Assembly (NCBI GenBank): GCA_964535735.1 | Contig: CAZHTM010000003.1 | Span: forward strand, 1-64,000 | Reading direction: 5' to 3' | Length of the DNA: 64,000 nucleotides | Origin: J089 sp964535735 | GTDB taxonomy: Bacteria; Fidelibacterota; Marinisomatia; Marinisomatales; J089 | Part shown: piece after piece, positions 8,927 to 17,358 of the stretch | Layout of the letters: every line of letters begins with the position of its first letter | Numbering within the stretch: position 1 is the stretch's first letter | Program-made: the position numbers and the translations under genes | The notes under the pieces: model-generated | Database searches by the model: none | Told to the model about the DNA's origin: nothing | What the model saw: only the letters and a program-made list of their open reading frames with translations

Positions 8927-9633
8927 TAGAAGTAATTAAACTGGAAAAATCTTTTGGTAAACTCCGCGTTTTGCGGGAACTCGATTTATTAATTGAAGCA
9001 GGAAAAATCACCGCCATTATCGGGCATAACGGATCGGGGAAAACCACATTGATCAAGTGCCTGCTGGGATTGGACAAACCCACCTCAGGTAAAATTCTGA
9101 TTGATGGGTTCCATCTCAATGGCGACTGGGCGTATCGTGACCGTATTGGTTACATGCCTCAAATGGCCCGATTCCCGGAAAATCTGACAGCCAAGGAAGT
9201 CATTTCCATGATCAAAGATTTACGGGGATCTCCTGACTGCCAGGAAGACGAACTGGTGAATTTTTTTCACCTGAACGGGGAATTAAATAAACCCATTCGT
9301 ACCTTATCCGGAGGAACCCGGCAGAAGGTAAGCGCGATTATTGCCTTCATGTTTAACCCGGAGCTCTTGATCCTGGATGAACCCACAGCCGGACTGGATC
9401 CCATTTCAAGCAGTCTGCTGAAGGATCGCTTGCTCCAGGAAAAGCAAGCCGGGAAAACCATTATTATTACATCCCATATCATGAGTGATCTGGAAGAACT
9501 GGCCGATAATATCATTTATTTACTGGATGGGAAGATATTATTCACCGGAACCGTCAACACCATCATCGAACAAACGGGCGAACCCACTCTGGAACGAGCG
9601 GTCGCACGATTAATGGTTGAGCAAGGCAAATGA
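8923..9633 (+). CDS. nosF: NosF ABC-transporter ATPase
   Basis: 236 residues. Walker A GHNGSGKTT (residues 34-42), signature LSGGTRQK, and Walker B LLILDEPTAGLDP are all intact. With NosY it forms the ABC transporter that, together with NosD, supports CuZ assembly, probably by moving a sulfur species. Overlaps nosD and nosY by four bases each. Confidence 0.93.
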   Translation: MIEVIKLEKSFGKLRVLRELDLLIEAGKITAIIGHNGSGKTTLIKCLLGLDKPTSGKILIDGFHLNGDWAYRDRIGYMPQMARFPENLTAKEVISMIKDLRGSPDCQEDELVNFFHLNGELNKPIRTLSGGTRQKVSAIIAFMFNPELLILDEPTAGLDPISSSLLKDRLLQEKQAGKTIIITSHIMSDLEELADNIIYLLDGKILFTGTVNTIIEQTGEPTLERAVARLMVEQGK

Positions 9634-10421
9634 AAACATTTTTAAAAATTATCAAATATCAGTTACAGGATTTGGTCCGAGGGAAATGGTTATTATTATA
9701 CACCATCTTATTTTTCGTCATGACGGATGGGCTGTTTCGCTTTGGCGGCGATGGCACCAAGGTCATTTTAAGTCTGATGAATATCACCCTCTTTCTCATT
9801 CCCCTGGTCAGTATTGTGTTTGGGAGTATGTTTTTCTATGGCTCCCGGGAATTCATTGAATTGTTACTGGCCCAGCCAATCAGCCGTGGTTCGCTATTTC
9901 GCGGTATGTTCATTGGTCTCGCAGCACCTTTGTCACTGGCGTTTGTGCTGGGTGTAGGCATCCCGTTTATATATAATTCGGTTGGATCGACTCCCATAAC
10001 GCTTACATTTTATATCCTGCTAGCGACTGGTGTAGCCCTTACGTTTGTTTTTACCGCCCTGTCCTATTTAATCGCCGTGAAAAACGAAGAACGGGTTAAA
10101 GGTGTGGGGATCACCATCCTGATCTGGCTGGTTTTCGCCGTGTTGTATGACGGCTTGGTTCTTGCGCTGATTTTTGTTTTCAGCGATTACCCCTTGGAAA
10201 AAGCCACTATCGCCGTTGCTTTGTTAAATCCCATTGATCTGGCGCGAATCATTATGCTCCTCATGGTGGATATTTCAGCGTTGCTGGGATACACCGGAGC
10301 GGTATTCAAACAATTTTTTGGTAGCCCACTCGGTCTCGTTGCGGCCGCTTCGGCTTTATTGGTGTGGATCGTGGTCCCAGTCTGGTTCGGATTTCGGCTG
10401 TTTGATAAAAAGGATCTCTAA
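9630..10421 (+). CDS. nosY: NosY ABC-transporter permease
   Basis: 263 residues with six likely membrane segments, of the ABC-2 permease type. It contains the family's GSREFIELLLAQPISRG motif, which couples to the ATPase. Partner of NosF and the last gene of the nos operon. No nosR, nosX or nosG/H/C homologue follows, so electrons to NosZ must come through the operon's own cytochrome c or from elsewhere. Confidence 0.93.
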   Translation: MKTFLKIIKYQLQDLVRGKWLLLYTILFFVMTDGLFRFGGDGTKVILSLMNITLFLIPLVSIVFGSMFFYGSREFIELLLAQPISRGSLFRGMFIGLAAPLSLAFVLGVGIPFIYNSVGSTPITLTFYILLATGVALTFVFTALSYLIAVKNEERVKGVGITILIWLVFAVLYDGLVLALIFVFSDYPLEKATIAVALLNPIDLARIIMLLMVDISALLGYTGAVFKQFFGSPLGLVAAASALLVWIVVPVWFGFRLFDKKDL

Positions 10422-10718
10422 TCCTCCGCATCCGTTCTGGAACACCGGTTGTTAAACCATTTCGGAACGAATATTGATGCCAAATCATAGCTCCTAACTT
10501 CTAGAAACCGAAACTAAGCTTATTCCCCCCAGGTTTTACACATAACGTTATCCTAGTACTGTATCTTATAACCAATCTGATTGCCCAGATTGCACGTAAA
10601 AAAAGATCATTTCCGTCTAAGTCTTAATCTATTCCTTAGAAAAAAAGTCGTTAAATTTAGATGAAGTCCACCATGAGTAAAATCCTAAAAAAGTAATTAA
10701 GCATTCAGAATTTTGGAT
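10422..10718 (+). other. Intergenic region after nosY
   Basis: Nearly 300 AT-rich bases with no gene and no strong terminator hairpin. It presumably holds the promoter of the following diguanylate cyclase, which I could not place. Confidence 0.4.
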
Positions 10719-12254
10719 ATGTACAATTCAAAACAACACTTTTTAGATCGGGTGGGAACTCATATTGATGCGCTTGTATCGGCCAGAAATGCATTATTAG
10801 ACGGATCACAAGATGCGGCTGACTCGATTCGTCGTATTGCCCGCACTTTAAAAGGTTCTGGCAGAACGTTTGGTTTTTCGTCTGTCTCCGAAATGGCGGG
10901 GATTGTTGAATCCGCTTCTGACGATCAACTCCTGGACTCCCTGGCTACGTTATTGGATCACCTGATTACCTTACGAAGTCAATCAACAACCGATACATCT
11001 GTGTTGTTGATTGTGGAAGATTCCGAAAAGGACCAACAAATATTGAGAGCCATTTTCCCGGAAGGTGATTTCCAGGTATTTTTGGCTGCTACTGCCGCCG
11101 AGGCCTGGGAAATACTCTCTCAACATGCTGTTCATTTGATCATCCTGGATTTGATTCTACCGGATTCCGATGGACGGAACCTACTGGTGGATTTCCGGGA
11201 ATCTCCCCACACCGTCCATACGCCCGTCATTATCCTCAGCGCAAAAGATAACCCCCAGATCAAAACGGAATGTTTTGCCCTGGGAGCCAATGAATATTTT
11301 GTTAAACCCGTCGATCCTGACATATTGTCCTCGGCTGTCATCGCTAAACTTGACCAGGCTCATAAAATTAAAAATGAACTCCGAATGGATACCTTGACAG
11401 AATTGCCTAATCGCGCTGCTTTCCATGAAGAGTTCCTACGGTACAAAGCCCAGGCACATCGACATGAATATCCCCTGTCTTTAGCCATGTTGGACCTGGA
11501 CTATTTCAAAAAGGTGAACGACACTTATGGCCATTTAATTGGTGATAAAGTCCTGCAATATTTTAGCCGTAACCTGTCCCAGAATTTGCGGAAATCGGAT
11601 TTTGTTTCCCGTTGGGGTGGCGAAGAATTTGTAGCTCTCTTTCCCAATTCAACACCCAATGGCACCCGGGGCGCTTTAGAAAAAATCGCCAAACGGCTTC
11701 AGGATAAACCCATGCGGCATCCCTCAGATGATTCAATCACCATTCCTATTTTATTTTCCGCCGGAGTTACCGAGGTCACCGAAACGAAATCCATTAATGA
11801 TGCCATCAGCGATGCGGATGAACTTCTCTATCATGCCAAAGATTCCGGCCGGAATAAAATCGTAACTCAAATCAGGGATGTTGAAACCAAAATTCACCGA
11901 ATTCTGATTGCCGAAGATGATGATTTAACGGCCAGTTTTATCGCTCGCCGGCTCAATAAATCGGGCTATGATATCACGCTCCTTTCTTCCGGATCGGAAG
12001 CCCTAAAAGCCGCCGAAGAAACCGAATTTGATTTGATTATTCTAGACGTGAAAATGCCAGAAATGGACGGATTTGAAGTTCTGAGAAATTTACGGAAAAC
12101 GCTATTGAACGGATCGGCACCTATTATTATGTTAACATCCATGGGCCGGGAGAAGGATATCGTAAAGGGCTTGGACTTGGGGGCTAACGATTATATGCTC
12201 AAACCGTTTTCAGCCACAGAATTACTGGCACGCATCCATCGGCTATTGAAATAA
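10719..12254 (+). CDS. Hpt-like/REC/GGDEF/REC diguanylate cyclase
   Basis: 511 residues from the ATG at 10719; no clear ribosome site. Order: an Hpt-like domain (about 8-85), a receiver with phospho-acceptor D144 and conserved K197, a GGDEF domain with an intact GGEEF active site (300-304), and a second receiver with D443 and LKPF. The product-inhibition I-site RxxD (291-294) lies correctly before GGEEF, so an active, feedback-inhibited c-di-GMP synthase is expected. Oddity: the Hpt motif reads ARTLKGSGRTFGF, with R42 where the phosphorylated histidine should be. Cytoplasmic. No histidine kinase gene is adjacent. Confidence 0.92.
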   Translation: MYNSKQHFLDRVGTHIDALVSARNALLDGSQDAADSIRRIARTLKGSGRTFGFSSVSEMAGIVESASDDQLLDSLATLLDHLITLRSQSTTDTSVLLIVEDSEKDQQILRAIFPEGDFQVFLAATAAEAWEILSQHAVHLIILDLILPDSDGRNLLVDFRESPHTVHTPVIILSAKDNPQIKTECFALGANEYFVKPVDPDILSSAVIAKLDQAHKIKNELRMDTLTELPNRAAFHEEFLRYKAQAHRHEYPLSLAMLDLDYFKKVNDTYGHLIGDKVLQYFSRNLSQNLRKSDFVSRWGGEEFVALFPNSTPNGTRGALEKIAKRLQDKPMRHPSDDSITIPILFSAGVTEVTETKSINDAISDADELLYHAKDSGRNKIVTQIRDVETKIHRILIAEDDDLTASFIARRLNKSGYDITLLSSGSEALKAAEETEFDLIILDVKMPEMDGFEVLRNLRKTLLNGSAPIIMLTSMGREKDIVKGLDLGANDYMLKPFSATELLARIHRLLK

Positions 12255-12507
12255 AAACTGTTTTGGCCTTAATAACGACGAAGATATTCACCTTATCCTG
12301 AACGCTGTTCTAAATCAATCTGAATCCTACGCCACTACCCTGTGGTTATTGAAAGAATCAGGAATCTATAAATATTCGGGAATCGTCCACACGTTGGCGG
12401 ATTCCGATGAATTCCATTTCCAAATCAATTCATTTGACGTATGATCAATCGTTGGATTTGGGATTAGCTTCCGTTTATTTTCCCACTTATTTTTAGAAAG
12501 AATTGTG
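12255..12507 (+). other. Intergenic region with a start-less open frame
   Basis: About 250 bases. The plus-strand frame that stays open from about 12247 to 12444 has a protein-like composition (for example YATTLWLLKESGIYKYSG) but no ATG, GTG or TTG start in a useful place. It may be chance or a gene remnant. No hairpin of note. Confidence 0.3.
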
Positions 12508-13323
12508 ATGAATGAAAAAACATTAAACTCTCCCTGGCGAAAAATGACCATCGCCCTGTATGCCCCACCCAATGAGGGCAAAATTTATGGAACGATGGAC
12601 ATTGATATCACACCTGCCCAGGAATTCGTTCAAAAATCGCGGTCGGAAGGAAAACGCATTACTCTGACACACGTGGTAACCGCCGCCCTGGGACGGATTC
12701 TGCGATACGATTTACCGGAAGTGAATGTGTATATCAAACGGGGACGCTTTGTAGAGCGGAATGATGTTACCGTGATGATTGCGGTAAATATGAAGGGTGG
12801 TCAGGAAATGGGGAGTATCCGTGTTCATAACGCAGATCAAAAAACCGTGTTTGACATCGCGGAGGAAGTCCGTTCAAAAGCGGCTGCGACCCGAACCGGA
12901 GACGAAAACGCAACCATGCAAAATAAATATGTTTTAGGTTCGATTCCCTGGCCGTTTCGTCGCTTTACATTCCTGGTGGTTAAATGGATCACCAACACCT
13001 TAGGATTTGAAATTCCTGCCCTGGGATTAACACATAATGCTTTTGGTTCTATCCTGCTATCAAATATTGGTTCCCACGGATTGACTACAGGGATGGCCGC
13101 CTTGTTTCCCGGAGCCAAACTCCCAGCCGTCATCATTATGGGAAAAGCGGAAGAGCGTCCCGTGGTCCGGGATGGGGAAATTGTCATTCGCACCATTATG
13201 CCGTTTACCGCCACTGTCGACCATCGGATTATGGATGGTTACCACTCGGGGGTGTTAGCCAATCGGATGAAATACTATATGGCTCATCCCGAAATTCTGG
13301 CTCGTCCACCCGAACCTGAATAA
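12508..13323 (+). CDS. Stand-alone 2-oxoacid dehydrogenase E2-type acyltransferase domain
   Basis: 271 residues from the ATG at 12508; an overlapping GTG three bases earlier is also possible. It matches the catalytic domain of dihydrolipoamide acyltransferases and ends with the active-site motif TVDHRIMDG (HxxxDG). The N-terminal lipoyl and E1/E3-binding domains of true E2 subunits are missing, and no E1 or E3 genes are nearby, so it is probably not part of a pyruvate-dehydrogenase-type complex. A chloramphenicol-acetyltransferase-like acyl transfer to another acceptor is possible. The substrate is unknown. Confidence 0.85.
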   Translation: MNEKTLNSPWRKMTIALYAPPNEGKIYGTMDIDITPAQEFVQKSRSEGKRITLTHVVTAALGRILRYDLPEVNVYIKRGRFVERNDVTVMIAVNMKGGQEMGSIRVHNADQKTVFDIAEEVRSKAAATRTGDENATMQNKYVLGSIPWPFRRFTFLVVKWITNTLGFEIPALGLTHNAFGSILLSNIGSHGLTTGMAALFPGAKLPAVIIMGKAEERPVVRDGEIVIRTIMPFTATVDHRIMDGYHSGVLANRMKYYMAHPEILARPPEPE

Positions 13324-13336
13324 GGTTCGGAATCGC

Positions 13337-14734
13337 TTAACGTTCCACCGACCGGGAAAACCGGATATATCCGATAGCCCGCCAGAATATGACCAGAAGG
13401 AGCCAGTAGCCCAGCAGGATTCCCAGGGTCACCCAATATCCTTTCAACGATCCGCCATAATACACAAAAGGCACATTCAGGGTTATCAGGAGGGGAAATC
13501 CCAGAAAGAGTGAAATGCCACTTCCATACACCGCATCTTCCGCCACTGGCGTTTTGAATTCCGGGTCCACCACCCGTAGAAGAACCAGCGCAGAATTAAT
13601 GGTTCCGGTCATTTCGCCGAATAGTTCCACAAACCGTTCGAAGCGGAAATCGTCAAACGCGCGGTAGCACGCATAATACAACAGCCCCAGGGTCGCCGGT
13701 CCGGCAATTAAGGACATGATTGTAATGGGAATCCAGTATTGCACGACCACGGTGAGACTGATACCGGCGATTGCACCGACGACCAGATAATCGAGAAAGA
13801 GTCCCATGCCCCGGGTCATGAGTCCCTGATCAATCAAATAAGAGCGACCGGTCATGTCCAGTAATTTCCGAATGGTAATCGCCAAAAGCAGACCCACTAC
13901 AAAATGAAAAGACCAAAGGGTGGGGATAAAATCTGTCAACCCCTTATTGGTCATTAAGGTCGCAAGACTATTGACTACGAGATAGGTTAAGAGATAAACG
14001 AATCCAATCAGCGCCAAGTGGAAGGCCATGGGTTCCACCGCTTCGGTGGATTGGGGCATCCGTCCCGCAATGGGATTTTCGCCTTCCTTATTGATCCCAA
14101 TACGCATGTCCCGGCTCACATGATCGATACTTTCGATTAGAGCCGTCTGGCGCGTGCGGATTCCCCAATGGATAAGCACCATACCCACAAAAAAGGCATA
14201 CATATAACCGATGGTGGCAAACGTAAGGCCTACTTGAGCGCCACCTTCAAATCCATATTTTTCCCAGGACCCGGCTAATGTAGCCGCCAGTCCCGGCCCC
14301 ATTCCAAATCCCAGGGGAACCACCAAGCCAATCCCTACAAATAAATCCGGCATGAACGTGTAAACCAAAATAAAGGCGACAATCAACCCGATGGAGGCTT
14401 GTAACAGATAGGACGACAAAGCCGCCAGACTTTTACTCAAGGGACCTCGACCCCATTTGGTTTTTTCCTGACGTAAGCCCAGGGCAATAAACGTGAGCGC
14501 CAGAAAATGGTAAACGTAGAGTATGAGACGGTCAGCCTGTAGATCAATGAGGCCAAATCCCTGGCTACCGGCAAAAAGAGCAATAAAGCCGCCGATAAAA
14601 TTATTCGGAACCAGATAGGATTGAAAAAAGCCGATATACCGGCGTAAAAAAGTGCCCATCAGAATGAAACTGCTCAGGTAGAGCAGATCCATGACCACTG
14701 TTTCTAGATTTGCATTTAGTTCCCAGGGATTCAT
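13337..14734 (-). CDS. GltS-like sodium:solute symporter
   Basis: 465 residues from the ATG at 14734 (MNPWEL), which has GAGGAAG upstream; the longer frame to 14776 lacks a site. About 11-12 hydrophobic helices. Two glycine-rich re-entrant-like stretches (PNNFIGGFIAL near residue 42 and GFGMGPGLAATLAGSWEKYGF near 145) occupy the places of the pore hairpins of the sodium/glutamate symporter (ESS) family. It probably imports an acidic amino acid or a related anion with sodium. It is divergently transcribed from the penicillin acylase gene. Confidence 0.75.
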   Translation of the reverse strand: MNPWELNANLETVVMDLLYLSSFILMGTFLRRYIGFFQSYLVPNNFIGGFIALFAGSQGFGLIDLQADRLILYVYHFLALTFIALGLRQEKTKWGRGPLSKSLAALSSYLLQASIGLIVAFILVYTFMPDLFVGIGLVVPLGFGMGPGLAATLAGSWEKYGFEGGAQVGLTFATIGYMYAFFVGMVLIHWGIRTRQTALIESIDHVSRDMRIGINKEGENPIAGRMPQSTEAVEPMAFHLALIGFVYLLTYLVVNSLATLMTNKGLTDFIPTLWSFHFVVGLLLAITIRKLLDMTGRSYLIDQGLMTRGMGLFLDYLVVGAIAGISLTVVVQYWIPITIMSLIAGPATLGLLYYACYRAFDDFRFERFVELFGEMTGTINSALVLLRVVDPEFKTPVAEDAVYGSGISLFLGFPLLITLNVPFVYYGGSLKGYWVTLGILLGYWLLLVIFWRAIGYIRFSRSVER

Positions 14735-14875
14735 TGTACTTCCTCGTCTTTGTCCACAGGAATATAGGCTTTTCAACCTGATCAGGGAATGGAAAATTCA
14801 TCTTCAAATAATCCTCAGAGCGTCCTAAACTGTTTCTTCTTATATGAGAGATTCAATAACACATTGGAGGGATTC

Positions 14876-17278
14876 ATGTCTGGTTTAAAAAAAGGTTTGC
14901 TCATTGCCGCGGTCCTGGTATTTGTCCTGCTCGTTTTCGGATTTTTATTCATTAATCGGATCGCCACACGAGGTCTGCCTGATTATACCGGTGAAATACA
15001 ATTATCCAATCTGACAGCTCCGGTTACCGTGCAACGGGATCAATATGGCATTCCCCATATCTTCGCCAAAAACGAACTGGATTTATACCGGGCCACCGGA
15101 TTTTGCATGGCGCAGGATCGTCTTTGGCAAATGGACTTAATCCGCCGGGCTACTCAGGGACGATTATCTGAAATTTTTGGTAAAGACCTGGTGAATACGG
15201 ATTTACTATTGCGGGCGCTCCAAATTCCCCAAAAATCCGAGTGGGTATGGTCAAAATCTGATCCGGTAATAAAAGCCAATTTGGAAGCCTTTGCTGACGG
15301 AGTAAACCAGTATATTCAGTCCCAGGGGAAGGATCTCCCTCCGGAATATTTAATCCTGGACTACACTCCGGACCCCTGGAAGCCTCAGCAATGCATTAAT
15401 TTAATTAGTTATATGGCCTGGGATTTAACCTTGCCCTGGAATGTGGAAGCGGCTTTACACAAAATCGCCACCAAGATTGGCCCCGAAATGACGGCAGAAC
15501 TTTTCCCGGATTTGGCCCATCAAACTTCAGTGGTCTATGAAGATTTCACCGATGCTTCCTCGGAACTGGAAGCGCGGGACCTACTCCTTTCCGCCGCAGA
15601 ACCTCTCCGGGATCTGGGTATTGGCATTTTAGACGGGAGTAATAATTGGGTGGTAAGCGGCAAAAAGAGCACCACGGGAAAACCCATCTTCGCCAATGAT
15701 ATGCATCTGGGAATATTCATTCCGGGAATCTGGTACCAGATATATCAATCGGTGGAAGGCCAGTATACCGTCACCGGTTTGGCTTTACCCGGTCAACCGT
15801 TTGTCGTCGCAGGTCATAACGATCATATTGCCTGGGGTATGACCAATGTGATGGTGGATGATATGGATTTCTTCAAAGAGAAGATCAACCCTGAGAACCC
15901 AAACCAGTACGAATATCTCGGCGTCTGGAAGGACATGGATATTCGTAAAGAAGCGATTCATACTAAAGAAGGGGAGGTCGTTGAGAAAACGCTTCGCTTT
16001 ACCCACCACGGTCCCATCATTTCCGATTTTAAGAACATCCGCAATGAAACCCTTACCATGATGTGGACCGGAAATTTATTCAGCAACGAAGTACGGTCTG
16101 TCTACTTGTTGAATAAAGCCAAAAACTGGGAAGAGTTCAAAAACGCGGTTTCTACGTTTAATTCCGTAAGCCAAAACATCGCCTATGCGGATGTGGACGG
16201 GAATATCGGTATTTATTGTTGTGCTGGCGTTCCGGTACGGAAAAAAGGCGACGGATCACGGATCGTCCCCGGCTGGACCGATGAATATGAATGGAACGGC
16301 ATTGTTCCTTTTGAAGATTTACCCCATAGTTATAATCCTGAAAAAGGGTATGTGTCTTCCGCCAATAATCGCTCGGTCTCACCTGAAGCCCACACACAAA
16401 TTCCCCAATACCCGGCTCCCAATTACCGGATTGACCGCATCCGGGAAATGCTGGAAGCCAAAGAAAAATTGTCCATTGACGACATTAAGGCCATGCATCG
16501 GGATCATCAGTCCATCTTGGCCCGGGATTTTGTTCCCAACTTCCTGACGATCCTCTCCGATCAGACTACCCTGTCGGCCCAGGAAAAGAAGGCTTTGGAC
16601 CAGATCCGGAACTGGGATTTCACCTATGAACCGGATCTGGCTGCACCCACCGTGTTTGAGCAAACTTATCTGGAACTGATGCATAACATCTACTGGGACG
16701 AGTTGGGTGATACGCTTTACGCCGATTACATTAAAACCGGGTACATTCCCCGGTTCGGACTGGACTATCTCCGGCGACATCCGGAATCCAAATGGATTGA
16801 CGATCGTAACACAAAAGAAGTAGAGTCGTGGAATGATATGGTTGTTAAGTCGTTTCGTTCTGCGGTGAACCGCCTGGCGGAGCAATATGGACCGGATCCC
16901 AAAAAATGGACATGGGGAAGCGTACATCAATTGGTGCTCAATCACCCCATGGGTAAGGTTGCCGCTCTGAATACGGTGTTTAAACTCAATCGTGGCCCTT
17001 ATCCCGTCGGGGGAGCATCCCATACCGTGTCCCCATACCGCTATTCCTATACTGCGCCCTTCATTTCAGATTATGGATCGTCACACCGTCATATCTACTC
17101 CACTGCAAATTGGGACGATTCCCAAACCATCATTCCTACGGGTGAATCGGGAATTCCTTCCTCTCCCCACTATTGTGATCAAACAGAATTGTATGTGAAT
17201 TATATTTATCACGATGATCCATTTTCTAAATCAGCCGTGGATGGGGTGACCCGGTACACTCAGGTGTTAACGCCATAA
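14876..17278 (+). CDS. Penicillin-acylase-family N-terminal-nucleophile hydrolase
   Basis: 800 residues from the ATG at 14876 (TTGGAGG upstream). An N-terminal membrane anchor or signal (about 5-27) exports it. The family's order is complete: alpha chain with GIPHIFAKNELDLYRATGFCMAQDRLWQMD, a spacer, then the beta chain beginning at S255 in DG-SNNWV, the autocatalytic cleavage site and nucleophile. The C-terminal GGASHTVSP and DYGSSHRHI motifs are also typical. It cleaves amide bonds, such as N-acyl homoserine lactones, beta-lactams or acylated peptides; the substrate cannot be told from sequence. A strong terminator follows. Confidence 0.92.
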   Translation: MSGLKKGLLIAAVLVFVLLVFGFLFINRIATRGLPDYTGEIQLSNLTAPVTVQRDQYGIPHIFAKNELDLYRATGFCMAQDRLWQMDLIRRATQGRLSEIFGKDLVNTDLLLRALQIPQKSEWVWSKSDPVIKANLEAFADGVNQYIQSQGKDLPPEYLILDYTPDPWKPQQCINLISYMAWDLTLPWNVEAALHKIATKIGPEMTAELFPDLAHQTSVVYEDFTDASSELEARDLLLSAAEPLRDLGIGILDGSNNWVVSGKKSTTGKPIFANDMHLGIFIPGIWYQIYQSVEGQYTVTGLALPGQPFVVAGHNDHIAWGMTNVMVDDMDFFKEKINPENPNQYEYLGVWKDMDIRKEAIHTKEGEVVEKTLRFTHHGPIISDFKNIRNETLTMMWTGNLFSNEVRSVYLLNKAKNWEEFKNAVSTFNSVSQNIAYADVDGNIGIYCCAGVPVRKKGDGSRIVPGWTDEYEWNGIVPFEDLPHSYNPEKGYVSSANNRSVSPEAHTQIPQYPAPNYRIDRIREMLEAKEKLSIDDIKAMHRDHQSILARDFVPNFLTILSDQTTLSAQEKKALDQIRNWDFTYEPDLAAPTVFEQTYLELMHNIYWDELGDTLYADYIKTGYIPRFGLDYLRRHPESKWIDDRNTKEVESWNDMVVKSFRSAVNRLAEQYGPDPKKWTWGSVHQLVLNHPMGKVAALNTVFKLNRGPYPVGGASHTVSPYRYSYTAPFISDYGSSHRHIYSTANWDDSQTIIPTGESGIPSSPHYCDQTELYVNYIYHDDPFSKSAVDGVTRYTQVLTP

Positions 17279-17301
17279 AACCAAGTCACTATATTTGAAG
17301 A

Positions 17302-17335
17302 AAAAGGGCTGGTTTCCTGAGAAGCCAGCCCTTTT
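17302..17335. terminator. Bidirectional terminator between convergent genes
   Basis: A 15-bp stem (17302-17316 with 17321-17335; one G-T pair) with loop CTGA, A-rich before and T-rich after. It can stop the penicillin acylase transcript (plus) and the secreted-protein transcript (minus). Confidence 0.88.
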
Positions 17336-17358
17336 ATACATTTATACGAAGTTGAAGA

